From CADEDH01 sp965263455 (GTDB lineage: Bacteria; Actinomycetota; Acidimicrobiia; Acidimicrobiales; SZUA-35): 64,000 nt of DNA. A program made the position numbers and the translations under genes. Every line of letters starts with the position of its first letter. Positions within the stretch are counted from its first letter, which is position 1. The stretch lies in assembly GCA_965263455.1 (NCBI GenBank), contig CBDHHN010000002.1:1-64000 (forward strand), written 5' to 3'. Positions 24,942 through 33,412 of this stretch are shown piece by piece. Below the pieces are notes generated by a model. It was not told where the DNA came from. It was given only the letters and a program-made list of their open reading frames with translations, and made no database searches.

Positions 24942-25079
24942 GGCTCACCGTAGCGGCCGACCCCGGGCTGGGCGAGCGGCGAGGGAGGGGGCGCCGGCGG
25001 GGTCGTCATCACCCCGGCGTCCAAGGTCGCTAGTCTCGACCCGAGGCGACCTGCAGGACCCCCCACCGGAAGGACGGTC

Positions 25080-26027
25080 GTGACTCCCGCGCTCAACCGA
25101 CTCATCGGCATCGTCACCCTGGAGCAGCGGGAGCCCGACCGGTTCCGGGGCGTCGGCTCCACCGCCGACGGGGTCGACGGCACCTTCGGGGGCCATTTCC
25201 TGGGCCAGGCCGTGGCCGCCGCCTCGGCCACCGTGGATGGCGAACGACGGCTCCACTCCCTGCACGCCTACTTCCTCCGGGGCGGCCGACCCGGGACACC
25301 GTTCGACCTCGAGGTGGAACGGGTCAGGGACGGGCGCACCTTCTGCTCCCGTCGGGTTCGCACCACCCAGGACGGCGGACCGGTCCAGTTCGAGTTGCTG
25401 GCCTCGTTCACCCGACCCGAGGACGGCCCCGAGCTGTGCCCCGATCCCCCGTTCGATCCGGCCGAGCTGCCCCCGCCGACCTCGCTCCCCCGCTACGGCG
25501 ACCTGATGGCCTCCCTCGACCCGCTGCCCCTCCCGGAGTCGTGGGCCCTGCGCCAGTACGGACTCGACCTGCGCACGCTGCACGCGCCGTGGGTTCGGTC
25601 CGGGCCCAGCCCGACGGGCGGCATCCGACTCTGGGTCCGGGCCGAACACGACGAGCAGGCCGAGGGCGGATCAGGCGTCGGAGGCGATCCCGGCCTGCCC
25701 GACGATCCGGCCCTGCACCTGGCCCTGCTGGCGTACCAGAGCGACGAGTCGCTGGCCGATACCGTGGCCATGCCCTGGGGGGTGACGTGGGGGACACCGG
25801 GGGTGGCCTTCGTCAGCCTGGACCACGCGGGCTGGATCCACCGTCCCCTCGACCTCAACCGCTGGCACATCCTGGACCAGCGGCCGATCTCGGTGGCCCG
25901 GGGCCGGGGGCTGGCCACGGCCTCGCTGTGGGACGACGAGGGTCGCCTGGTCGCCACCTTCAACCAGGAGGCCCTGCTCCGGTTGCCGATCGACCTCGAC
26001 CCGGATCACGAGGCCCACCATGGCTGA
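25080..26027 (+). CDS. tesB: Acyl-CoA thioesterase II (TesB family)
   Basis: 315-residue double-hotdog thioesterase that hydrolyses medium/long acyl-CoA to free acid and CoA in the cytoplasm. The first hotdog contains TFGGHFLGQAVAAASATV and LHSLHAYFLRGG. The second contains SLDHAGWIHRPLDLNRWH (conserved Asp and His) and ends GLATASLWDDEGRLVATFNQEALLR. It is slightly longer than E. coli TesB. The start is GTG at 25080 with GGAAGGA upstream. Its stop overlaps the PBP gene by 8 bp, although the two products have no obvious functional link. Confidence 0.93.
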   Translation: MTPALNRLIGIVTLEQREPDRFRGVGSTADGVDGTFGGHFLGQAVAAASATVDGERRLHSLHAYFLRGGRPGTPFDLEVERVRDGRTFCSRRVRTTQDGGPVQFELLASFTRPEDGPELCPDPPFDPAELPPPTSLPRYGDLMASLDPLPLPESWALRQYGLDLRTLHAPWVRSGPSPTGGIRLWVRAEHDEQAEGGSGVGGDPGLPDDPALHLALLAYQSDESLADTVAMPWGVTWGTPGVAFVSLDHAGWIHRPLDLNRWHILDQRPISVARGRGLATASLWDDEGRLVATFNQEALLRLPIDLDPDHEAHHG

Positions 26028-28206
26028 CCCGTATCGTCGGCGGCCGAGCCTGGTCAACGTGGCCGCCGGCATCGTGTTCATGATCGGGATCGGTGCGGTG
26101 TCGGCCGCCTTCCTCGGCCCGGTGGTGTTCCCCGACGCCGGCTCCGACCGCTCGCCGACCCCGTCGGCCACCACCGTCCCGGTCGACGCGGTGGCGGCCC
26201 AGGCCGCGGTCGACGCCTTCGCCTCGGCCCTGGAGACCGGCGACTTCGAAGCGGTGGCCTTCGCCGATGGGGTCATGAGCGAGACCGTGACCGACGACGT
26301 GGCCACCGCCACCGGGGGGCTGGGCGAGTTCGGGCTGGCCGTCAGCCCGGGGTCCGTGGCCGTGGTCGGCGACCGACTGGCCCAGGCCCCTCTCCAGCTG
26401 ACCTGGACCTTCCCCGGGGCCATCGCCTGGACCACCGCCACCAACGTCACGGTCGAGGACGACGACGGGACCTGGGCCGTACGTTGGACTCCGGCCGTGC
26501 TCGAGCCCACCCTGGTTGCAGGCGACCGGCTGCGGCGGGAGCGGATCGCGCCGACGCGGGCCGAGATCCTCGGCCGCGACGGTTCGGTGCTGGTCAGCGA
26601 CCTGAACGTGGTGCGGGTCGGCATCCGGCCCAGCCGGGTTCAGGACCTGCCCACCCTGCTGGCCGACATCAACGCCGTGCTACCGATCGACGCCGACGCG
26701 GTGACGGCCCAGGTCGAGGCGGCCCGGCCCGACGAGTTCGTGGAGATCGCGGTTCTGCCCCGGGCCCGGTACGAGAGCATCCGCGATCGGATCTTCCCGC
26801 TGCCCGGGACCGTGTTCGAGGAACAGACCCGGCCCACCAGCGGCGATCCCACCCTGGCCCGGGCCCTTCTCGGCCGCTCGGGCGAGGTCACGGCCGAGAT
26901 CATCGAGGACAACCCCGGACTGTTCGTCCCCGGCGATTTCGCCGGGCTGTCGGGCCTGCAGGAGCAGTACAACCCGGTGTTGGCCGGCACCCCGGGCACG
27001 AGGATCTCGGTCCTGCGGACGAGCATCGACCCGTCCTCGACCACCACCGGCACGGGCCTGACCACGACGTCGGCCCTTCGCGATCCGACCACGCCCGAGG
27101 TCCTGGCCGTGGTCGACCCGACCCCGGGAGCCCAGGTGGTGACCACCATCGACCCCGTGGTCCAGGCCGCGGCCGAGGCGGCCCTCGATCTCCGACCCGA
27201 GACCACGGCCCTGGTGGCGGTGGAGGTGTCGACCGGTGACGTGGTGGCGGTGGCCAACGGGCCCCGGGGCGTCAGCGTCAACAACGCCCTGGCCGGGCGC
27301 TACCCACCGGGGTCGATCTTCAAGGTGGTCAGCGGCTACGCCCTGTTGCGCGATCGGCTCGAGCCCGAAGGCCCGATCGACTGCCCCGGCGCCGTCACCG
27401 TGACCGGCCGCACCTTCCGCAACGCCGGGACCCTCGACCTGGGCACGATCCCGTTCCGCACGGCGTTCGCCCTGTCGTGCAACACCGCCTTCATCAACGG
27501 GACCGTCGGCTACGGTCCCGACGTGCTGGCCGCGGCCGGCACCGACTTCGGGCTCGGGGTCGAGGCGCCGATCGGGGTCCCGGCCTTCACCGGCGCCGTG
27601 CCGATGACCGACGACGAGGTGGCCCTGGCGGCCACCGCCTTCGGCCAGGGGGAGACGCTCATGAGTCCGCTGTCGGCCGCCGTCATGGCCGCCACCGCGG
27701 CCGACGGGGTGTACCGCTCCCCCCGCCTCATCACCGCCCCCAATCCGGGAGCCCAGGTCGTGACCCAACTCGACCCCGATGCGGCCCGGGCCCTCCGCCA
27801 GGTGATGCGGGCCGTCGTCACCGAGGGCACGGGAGGAGTCGTGTCCGCGGTGCCGGGCCCGCCGGTCTCGGCCAAGACGGGCACGGCCGAATTCGGCAAT
27901 CAGGTCCCACCCCAGGCCCACGCCTGGATCGCCGGATACCAGGGCAATCTGGCCTTCGCCGTATTCGTCGAGGGAGGCGAGTCGGGGGGCGGGGTCGCCG
28001 GTCCGGTCGCCGCCCGCTTCCTCGAGATCGTGGCCGATCGGCCCGACCCCACGGCGCCCTCGGCCGATCCCTCCGACACCCCGGACACCACGTCGCCCGA
28101 CGGCGACCCGCCTCCGACCTCGGTGCCATCGACCACCGCCCCGTCCACTACCACCACTACCACCGCTACTACGACCACTACCGAACCGGCCGGCGAGGAC
28201 GGCTGA
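26020..28206 (+). CDS. Class B penicillin-binding protein (NTF2-like MecA-N + transpeptidase)
   Basis: 728-residue D,D-transpeptidase that crosslinks peptidoglycan outside the membrane. One N-terminal anchor helix (about 12-34) is followed by an NTF2-like MecA_N domain (about 50-165), a dimerisation domain (about 175-340) and the transpeptidase domain. The catalytic motifs are complete: SIFK with Ser432, SCN at 486-488, and KTG at 619-621. The C-terminus is a Pro/Thr linker ending in an almost pure Thr run, likely a wall-spanning or glycosylated tail. The start at 26020 overlaps tesB. The MecA_N module is shared with the PBP2a and mycobacterial PbpA-like groups and does not itself imply drug resistance. 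Confidence 0.93.
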   Translation: MADPYRRRPSLVNVAAGIVFMIGIGAVSAAFLGPVVFPDAGSDRSPTPSATTVPVDAVAAQAAVDAFASALETGDFEAVAFADGVMSETVTDDVATATGGLGEFGLAVSPGSVAVVGDRLAQAPLQLTWTFPGAIAWTTATNVTVEDDDGTWAVRWTPAVLEPTLVAGDRLRRERIAPTRAEILGRDGSVLVSDLNVVRVGIRPSRVQDLPTLLADINAVLPIDADAVTAQVEAARPDEFVEIAVLPRARYESIRDRIFPLPGTVFEEQTRPTSGDPTLARALLGRSGEVTAEIIEDNPGLFVPGDFAGLSGLQEQYNPVLAGTPGTRISVLRTSIDPSSTTTGTGLTTTSALRDPTTPEVLAVVDPTPGAQVVTTIDPVVQAAAEAALDLRPETTALVAVEVSTGDVVAVANGPRGVSVNNALAGRYPPGSIFKVVSGYALLRDRLEPEGPIDCPGAVTVTGRTFRNAGTLDLGTIPFRTAFALSCNTAFINGTVGYGPDVLAAAGTDFGLGVEAPIGVPAFTGAVPMTDDEVALAATAFGQGETLMSPLSAAVMAATAADGVYRSPRLITAPNPGAQVVTQLDPDAARALRQVMRAVVTEGTGGVVSAVPGPPVSAKTGTAEFGNQVPPQAHAWIAGYQGNLAFAVFVEGGESGGGVAGPVAARFLEIVADRPDPTAPSADPSDTPDTTSPDGDPPPTSVPSTTAPSTTTTTTATTTTTEPAGEDG

Positions 28207-28282
28207 ACCCACCGGCCCGCCCGGGCCGACGACGGCACGCCAACGCCGGCATCCGCCGGGGCCGACGACGTTGCGCCGGTGA

Positions 28283-28308
28283 CACCCTCACCGCCGCCGG
28301 CGAGGGTG
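28283..28308. terminator. Terminator-like hairpin between PBP and phosphodiester glycosidase genes
   Basis: CACCCTC / GAGGGTG, a 7-bp stem whose 12-nt loop contains a further GCC...GGC pairing. It lies between two convergent genes and could serve both. Confidence 0.45.
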
Positions 28309-28322
28309 GGCGCCGAGGCCGA

Positions 28323-29438
28323 TCAGGACACGATGCTGGTGAGGACGGCGAAGGCGGGCACAGGGCGGCTGCTCTCCAGCCGGTGGGTCGGGGTGTCGAT
28401 CTGGGTCGAGCCGCCACCGTCGAGCATCACGCCTTCCACCACACCGAGTTCGAGGGCCCGATCGGCCAGCTGCGAGGCCGTCATCGATCGGGTGGCGATG
28501 ATCACGATCTCGTCGTCGTTGTAGCCGATGAAGCTGTGCGAGCGACTGCGATTGGTGTAGCCCCCGTGCAGGTCGATGCCGGGGTAGGCGTCGGCCCGCT
28601 CCCCCTTGTGGATCAGGGAGATGCCGGACACGGCGGTGCGGACGCAGGGGTCGGCTTCGAACGTGGCGCCCATCCAGGTGTGGCCCAGGGCGCCGGGTCC
28701 GTGCTCGTCGCACCCGTCGCGGAAACCGACCAGTTGGCCCCGCTCGATGATGTCGGCCGTGCCCAGCAACCGACCGTCGACCACGACCGGGGCTTCCGGT
28801 GTGGCCCCGAAGAACCAGTTGGCGTTGACCACCACGTCGCCCGGGATCCGCCCGGCGTAGGTCCGGGGACCCACGGCGGCATCGAAGGCGACCAGGTCGC
28901 GGTCGGCCAGCACGGTCACGGTCGAGCCCTGGCGGCCCACGTTTATGCCGGGAACGACCTCGGCCAGGCCCCACTCCCGGGCCTTGCGGCACGTCCCGGA
29001 CTCGACGATGGGCCACCGCTCGGCGAACTCGGGGGTCTGCGTCATCCAGGACACGACGGCGGCCCGACCGTCGGTGCCGATCAGTTCCATCCAGTAGGCG
29101 TGGCCCCCGGCGTCGGCCCGGCGACCGAGGAGGTTGTGGTAGACGGCGTCGAGGAAGGCGCTGTCGTCCAGGCCCCGGTACAGGTGGTCGTACTCGCGGC
29201 CCTGGGTCATCCAGTAGGCGACCTCCTCGCCGGTCAGCCCGTCGCGGCGGAGGCCGACCCAGTAGGCCAGGCCGGCCCGGTCGGCCTGGCGGCCGAGCAG
29301 GGTCCGGTAGAGGCGGGCGGTGTGGACGCCCACCCCGTCACAGGTGATCGACACCTCGGGAGCCCGGGGCTGGGCGCCGACCGGGTCGGCCTGGAGGAGG
29401 CCGGTGAGGACGAGAATGGTGACAACGATCCGCCGCAA
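28323..29438 (-). CDS. Secreted DUF4214 - phosphodiester glycosidase (NAGPA) protein
   Basis: 371 residues with an N-terminal signal peptide (about 1-22, cleavage near VGAQ). Two DUF4214-like modules follow (about 38-85 and 88-140: LYRTLLGRQADRAGLAYW and VYHNLLGRRADAGGHAYW), then an NAGPA phosphodiester glycosidase domain (about 160-365) with VVNANWFFG and the signature GVMLDGGGSTQI. It likely acts on cell-surface or extracellular phosphodiester-linked glycans. The start is a TTG at 29438; no better start exists ahead of the signal peptide. DUF4214 modules are common in secreted actinobacterial proteins and may mediate attachment. Confidence 0.82.
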   Translation of the reverse strand: MRRIVVTILVLTGLLQADPVGAQPRAPEVSITCDGVGVHTARLYRTLLGRQADRAGLAYWVGLRRDGLTGEEVAYWMTQGREYDHLYRGLDDSAFLDAVYHNLLGRRADAGGHAYWMELIGTDGRAAVVSWMTQTPEFAERWPIVESGTCRKAREWGLAEVVPGINVGRQGSTVTVLADRDLVAFDAAVGPRTYAGRIPGDVVVNANWFFGATPEAPVVVDGRLLGTADIIERGQLVGFRDGCDEHGPGALGHTWMGATFEADPCVRTAVSGISLIHKGERADAYPGIDLHGGYTNRSRSHSFIGYNDDEIVIIATRSMTASQLADRALELGVVEGVMLDGGGSTQIDTPTHRLESSRPVPAFAVLTSIVS

Positions 29439-29585
29439 CTTCGATTACCACTTTCAGTAGCCGACAAGCACCGAAAGTAGGAATCAGCAGCAGGGTGATC
29501 GATGGGACGACGTGCTACGCCACAGGTGTCCAACTTCTCATCCGGAGGCCATCAACGTGGGCGGAACCACCCCCTTGACGCGACG

Positions 29586-29627
29586 GTGCGGGCCCCCTTC
29601 CCCCGGGTGGGAGAGAGGGGCCCGCAC
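29586..29627 (-). terminator. Terminator-like hairpin after the amtB-glnB operon
   Basis: Perfect 11-bp stem GTGCGGGCCCC / GGGGCCCGCAC with a 20-nt loop, 62 nt beyond the glnB stop. No U-tract follows. The rest of the 250-bp gap to the next gene holds only that gene's upstream region. Confidence 0.6.
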
Positions 29628-29688
29628 GTCGAAGCTGCCTCGTTGCAACAGGTCCGAGCCTGGGGCCCGGGTTGGGGTGACCTTCCGG

Positions 29689-30027
29689 TCAGACGGCGTC
29701 GGTGCCGACTTCGCCGGTCCGGATGCGGACCAATGACGACACCGGGGTGACCCAGATCTTGCCGTCACCGATCTTGCCGGTCTGGGCCGCGCCCCGGATC
29801 ACGTCGACCACCTTGGTCACGTCGGCGTCGTCGGCCACGATCTCCAACATCAGCTTGGGCACGAAGTCCACCTGGTACTCGGCGCCCCGGTAGGTCTCGG
29901 TGTGGCCGCCCTGGCGACCGAATCCCTTCACCTCGGAGACGGTCATACCCTGCACTCCGATCTCGCGGAGTGCGTCCTTCACCCCGTCGAGCACGTGGGG
30001 TTTGATGACTGCTGTGATCAGTTCCAT
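29689..30027 (-). CDS. glnB: PII nitrogen-regulatory protein (GlnB/GlnK)
   Basis: 112-residue trimeric signal protein that senses ATP/ADP and 2-oxoglutarate and gates the ammonium channel. The T-loop contains Tyr51 (YRGAEYQVDF), the site uridylylated or adenylylated in other bacteria. The B-loop/C-terminal signature GAAQTGKIGDGKIWV is complete. It lies 27 bp downstream of amtB, the classic GlnK-AmtB pairing, so it should dock on AmtB under nitrogen sufficiency. No glnD is in the window. Confidence 0.96.
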   Translation of the reverse strand: MELITAVIKPHVLDGVKDALREIGVQGMTVSEVKGFGRQGGHTETYRGAEYQVDFVPKLMLEIVADDADVTKVVDVIRGAAQTGKIGDGKIWVTPVSSLVRIRTGEVGTDAV

Positions 30028-30054
30028 GGTTCGTTCCTCTCGGTGGGCGGGATG

Positions 30055-31473
30055 TCAGACGTTGATGCTGGTGGGCAGCAGGTCGGGGCCGTAGCCCGGG
30101 CTGCCGTGCTCGCTCACGTCGAGACCGGCCTGCTCCTCCTCCGGGCTGACCCGGAGCAGACCGGCGGCCTTGAGACCCATGAACATGGCCCCGGCGGTGG
30201 CGAAGACGAAGATGGCGATGGCGATGGCCCCGACCAGCTGGTCGACGAAGAGGTCGGCGTTGCCGCCCATCAGCAGGCCTGCGCTCTCGTCCGCCCCGTT
30301 GACCGGGGTCTGGCCGGCGAGAAGGCCGGTGGCCAGGAGGCCCCAGAACCCGGCCACGCCATGGACCGAGAAGGCGCCGACCGGGTCGTCGATGCCCAGG
30401 CGCTCGATCAGCAGCACCGACATCACCACGAGGACGCCGGCCACGGCGCCGGTGACCAGGGTCGACCAGGGACCGAACTCACCGATCCCCGAGCAGATGG
30501 CGACCAGGCCGGCCAGGATGCCGTTGCCCACCATCGAGACGTCGGGCTTGGGCATGGTGATCCACGAAGTGGCCAGGGCGGCGGCGCCGCCGGCGGTGGC
30601 GGCGAACGCCGTCAGAACGGCGATCACGGGCACGTTCATGTCGGCCTGCAGCTGCGAGCCGGGGTTGAACCCGAACCAGCCGATGAACAGCAGGAACACA
30701 CCGGCCATGGCCAGAGGAATGCTGTGGCCGGGCATGGCCCGGGGCTTGCCGTCGTCGCCGTACTTGCCGATGCGGGGGCCGATGACCATGGCCCCGGCCA
30801 GGGCGGCGAAACCACCGGTCATGTGCACCAGGCCCGAGCCGGCGAAGTCGATGAAGCCGGCGTCGTCGAGCCAGCCGCCGCCCCACTTCCAGCTGACCAC
30901 GATCGGGTAGATGATGGCGGTGAGGATGATCGAGTAGCTGAGGTAGCCGACGAACTTGGTCCGCCCGGCCACGGCGCCCGACACGATCGTGGCGGCGGCG
31001 GCGGCGAAGGCGGCCTGGAACAGGAAGTCGACGGGCACGGCCAGCGGGTAGAAGTCCTCGGAGGCCAGCGCCTCGGGGCTGACGTCCACCAGCACACCGC
31101 CGAAGAAGCCGTCGATGCCGAGACCGGCCGAGCCGATCCAGTTGTTGAAGTCGCCGGGATAGGCGATGCCCCACCCGATGAGGGCGAACATCAGCACGCC
31201 GATGCACAGGTCCATCAGGTTCTTCATCATGATGTTGGCGGCGTTCTTGGCCCGGGTGAGGCCCGCCTCCAGCAGGGCGAAGCCGGGCTGCATCAGGAAG
31301 ACCAGCACGGCGGCCAGGAAGATGAAGATGTTGTCGAGGACGACCATGTTCATGGCCTCGGCCCCGGTCGCCGCCGTGCGGTCGTACTGCTCGGCCTGGG
31401 CCGCCGCCGGTGCGGCCAGAGCCAACAGTGACCCCACACCAACGGTGAGTGCCAACAACAGTTTTCGTGTCAT
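30055..31473 (-). CDS. amtB: Ammonium transporter AmtB
   Basis: 472-residue ammonium channel with a cleavable signal peptide (MTRKLLLALTVGVGSLLALAAPAAAQA) and eleven expected helices. The pore twin histidines lie in LVHMTGGFAAL and FSVHGVAGFWG, and the family stretch DFAGSGLVHMTGG is present. The ATG at 31473 has AAGGAG upstream; an open frame extending to 31626 is only leader. It is followed by glnB with a 27-bp gap. GlnR-like boxes lie 46-72 bp upstream of the ATG, so induction under nitrogen limitation is expected. Confidence 0.96.
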   Translation of the reverse strand: MTRKLLLALTVGVGSLLALAAPAAAQAEQYDRTAATGAEAMNMVVLDNIFIFLAAVLVFLMQPGFALLEAGLTRAKNAANIMMKNLMDLCIGVLMFALIGWGIAYPGDFNNWIGSAGLGIDGFFGGVLVDVSPEALASEDFYPLAVPVDFLFQAAFAAAAATIVSGAVAGRTKFVGYLSYSIILTAIIYPIVVSWKWGGGWLDDAGFIDFAGSGLVHMTGGFAALAGAMVIGPRIGKYGDDGKPRAMPGHSIPLAMAGVFLLFIGWFGFNPGSQLQADMNVPVIAVLTAFAATAGGAAALATSWITMPKPDVSMVGNGILAGLVAICSGIGEFGPWSTLVTGAVAGVLVVMSVLLIERLGIDDPVGAFSVHGVAGFWGLLATGLLAGQTPVNGADESAGLLMGGNADLFVDQLVGAIAIAIFVFATAGAMFMGLKAAGLLRVSPEEEQAGLDVSEHGSPGYGPDLLPTSINV

Positions 31474-31518
31474 GAGACTGCTCCTTGTCGCTTCAGGGCC
31501 AGAAGCTACGAGCAGGTC

Positions 31519-31545
31519 GTTTCCGCGGTGTTCTCGTCCCGTTAC
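31519..31545 (-). promoter_or_regulatory. GlnR-like boxes upstream of amtB
   Basis: On the minus strand GTAAC (31545-31541), AGAAC (31534-31530) and GAAAC (31523-31519) follow one another at an exact 11-bp period. This agrees with the actinobacterial GlnR pattern gTnAC-n6-GaAAC repeated. A TAGCTT -10-like element lies at 31508-31503, so the boxes would sit around the -35 region. Confidence 0.55.
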
Positions 31546-31709
31546 GCCCTGAGGACACGCTTCTGTCGCTCTTCTTTCGCTCGCCTGTCGGCGGGCGGCC
31601 ACCCGGACGCGACGAAACGGACCCACGCCGGGTCCGTCGGCGCCGTCCCCGCTCCCGGAGAGACGGGATTCTCGTCGGGCAAGAGTCCGAGCCCGCCAGG
31701 GCCCGACCC

Positions 31710-32180
31710 TCAGCCCCCCAGGACGTACCCGCGCTTGCGCACGGTCCGGATCGTCAGCCCCAACGGCTCCAGCCGCCGCCGCAGGCGCAGGACATGGACG
31801 TCGAGCACGTTGCGCTTCGGCTCCTCGCCGGGCCAGCCCCGCTCGATCAGCTGCTCACGGCTGACGACCTTGCCGAACCGCTCCAGCATGGCTCGCACCA
31901 GGCGGGCCTCGATCGGGGGCAGGGCGGCCCACACCTCGCCGTGGCGGAGGACGCCGTCCTCGTCGAGGGTCGGCTCCACCTCGGTCCGCCGGTCGAGGGC
32001 CTCGACCCGGGCCTGGAGATCGCGCTCGTCGGCCGGCAGACGGATCCAGTCCTCGAGGGGATCGACGGTGACCGGGGCCGGTTCCGAGGTCTCGACCAGA
32101 AGGATGCGGGGCTGGGCGCGCTCTCGGAGCAGAGCCCGTCGCTCGCGCTCCCCCGGCCAGTACACCAGCTCCACCTTCAT
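31710..32180 (-). CDS. Short GlnR-like winged-helix regulator (OmpR/PhoB type)
   Basis: 156 residues. The C-terminal OmpR-type winged helix (about 75-155) is clear: LPPIEARLVRAMLERFGKVV, SREQLIERGWPG, and VHVLRLRRRLEPLGLTIRTV then RKRGYVL. The N-terminal 65 residues resemble only the second half of a receiver domain (LLVETSEP...EDWIRLPADERDLQARVEALDRR). The phosphoacceptor Asp region is missing, so it cannot be a normal response regulator. GlnR is also an atypical receiver but is about 100 residues longer. Position next to amtB-glnB and GlnR-like boxes before both units support a nitrogen-control role. The ATG at 32180 is chosen; upstream frame covers the boxes. The function is inferred. Confidence 0.7.
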   Translation of the reverse strand: MKVELVYWPGERERRALLRERAQPRILLVETSEPAPVTVDPLEDWIRLPADERDLQARVEALDRRTEVEPTLDEDGVLRHGEVWAALPPIEARLVRAMLERFGKVVSREQLIERGWPGEEPKRNVLDVHVLRLRRRLEPLGLTIRTVRKRGYVLGG

Positions 32181-32202
32181 GGGCTCACCTAAGCAGCCGT
32201 GT

Positions 32203-32229
32203 GTTTCACCCTTGTTTCGTCGGGGTAAA
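32203..32229 (-). promoter_or_regulatory. GlnR-like boxes upstream of the GlnR-like gene (autoregulation)
   Basis: On the minus strand TTTAC (32229-32225), GAAAC (32218-32214) and GAAAC (32207-32203) are spaced by exactly 11 bp, ending 22 nt before the ATG. This matches nTnAC-n6-GAAAC-n6-GAAAC. Confidence 0.55.
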
Positions 32230-32297
32230 TGCTCCGGTGGGTGCGACGTCGTTGGCGCACCCACCGGATCGAACGGTGGCGGCCGACCCCCGTCGGG

Positions 32298-33119
32298 TCA
32301 GCCCCAGCAGTGCCTGGAGGCGTTCCAGGGACGAGTGCCGTCCCGCTGCCAGGTGATCAGGGCGGCCTCGTCCTGCTGCGCCGGACTGGCCAGATGGGCC
32401 TGAGACACCCCATAGCGGTCGGCGTGCCCGTAGGCGGCCCAACTCCCGGTCAGGAACTGGTAGGCGCCGCGGGCGCTGGAGGCCGGGTTGGCCGCCTGGT
32501 AGTTGTCGGTCGACTCGCAGAACCGGATCTTCAGCAACACCGGCGGCACGAAGATGCCGTGACCGGCGTCGACGAATCCCTCCGGATGGGCCGGGGGGGC
32601 CGTGGTGGTGGTCTCCCCGCCCTCGGCCGGCTCGGCCGGGGCCGGAGCCTCGGTCGGCTCGGTCGGCGCCTCAGCTGGAGGGGCGGTGCTGGGCGCGGTG
32701 GTCGGGGTCGGCGTGGTCGGCGGCGCCGTCGGAGGCGGCGCCGCGGTGGTCGTCGGGGCCGGATCGGGGGCGGCCGACAGCACGCCTTGCCGGGGCCGCA
32801 TCGGAGCCAGGCCCTCGAGGGCGCCGACGCCGCTCTCGTAGCGGGGCCGGATCGGCTCCACGTCGGCTGCCGCGACCTCCGCCTCCGATTCGGGGTCGGA
32901 GGTGGACGGCCCGGCGATGGGTCGCGACGACGAGGCCACGGCCAGTGCCCGGCGGGCGGCCGAGTCGGCCTCGGCCCCGTCGGCCACCAGATCGGTCTCG
33001 CCACCGGTCGCGCCGGCGCCGAGGGCGAACCCTGCCGCCACCACGGCCATCAGCACGGCCAGGAGCAGCGCCCGACCGGGGCGCGGTGAATCAACAACAG
33101 ATTGAAGAGGCATGCGCAT
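32298..33119 (-). CDS. Rpf-like secreted transglycosylase
   Basis: 273 residues. A signal/anchor helix (about 12-32) is followed by a long Pro/Thr/Ala-rich linker (about 40-190) and a C-terminal transglycosylase-like domain of the resuscitation-promoting-factor type. That domain shows IRFCESTDNYQAANP (catalytic Glu), ARGAYQFLTGSWAAYG, and a final Cys in RHCWG that would pair with the first. It likely cleaves peptidoglycan glycan strands during growth or exit from dormancy. The start is ATG at 33119 (MRMPLQ) or the ATG at 33113. A CRP/GlxR-type site lies about 140 bp upstream, as for mycobacterial rpfA. Confidence 0.82.
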   Translation of the reverse strand: MRMPLQSVVDSPRPGRALLLAVLMAVVAAGFALGAGATGGETDLVADGAEADSAARRALAVASSSRPIAGPSTSDPESEAEVAAADVEPIRPRYESGVGALEGLAPMRPRQGVLSAAPDPAPTTTAAPPPTAPPTTPTPTTAPSTAPPAEAPTEPTEAPAPAEPAEGGETTTTAPPAHPEGFVDAGHGIFVPPVLLKIRFCESTDNYQAANPASSARGAYQFLTGSWAAYGHADRYGVSQAHLASPAQQDEAALITWQRDGTRPWNASRHCWG

Positions 33120-33251
33120 GCGTCCGTACTCCCATCGGTCGGGCCCGGCCCCGCCGGCCGGCGCCACCATTCGGAAACTCAGATGCGGATGCGACCACGA
33201 AGGTCAACGGAGAGGACCCTACCAACATTACGGAACGATTACGCGTCGCGG

Positions 33252-33267
33252 TGTGACCGAAGTCACT
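33252..33267. promoter_or_regulatory. CRP/GlxR-type binding site upstream of the Rpf-like gene
   Basis: TGTGA-CCGAAG-TCACT matches the TGTGA-N6-TCACA consensus at 9 of 10 positions. On the minus strand, if TAATGT (33230-33225) is the -10 and transcription starts near 33218, the site is centred at about -41.5, an activating position. The divergent lipase gene is 145 bp away. The 293-bp gap holds nothing else clear. Confidence 0.5.
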
Positions 33268-33412
33268 CGGCCCGGTAGGGGCGTTCGTGGAGGCAATGGC
33301 GCCCGTTCTAGCCCAGCGCGGCCCCGGATCGTTGGACCCGTCGTCGGGCCCGACGCCCTCGGCGCCCGGCCCCGGCGGGACCGGCCCGGGCCCGCTGTAG
33401 TACAAACGGTCC

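Noticed and set aside
33120..33412. c-di-AMP (ydaO) riboswitch before the Rpf-like gene
   Set aside because: Some actinobacterial rpf genes have one, but I could not find its conserved segments in the leader.
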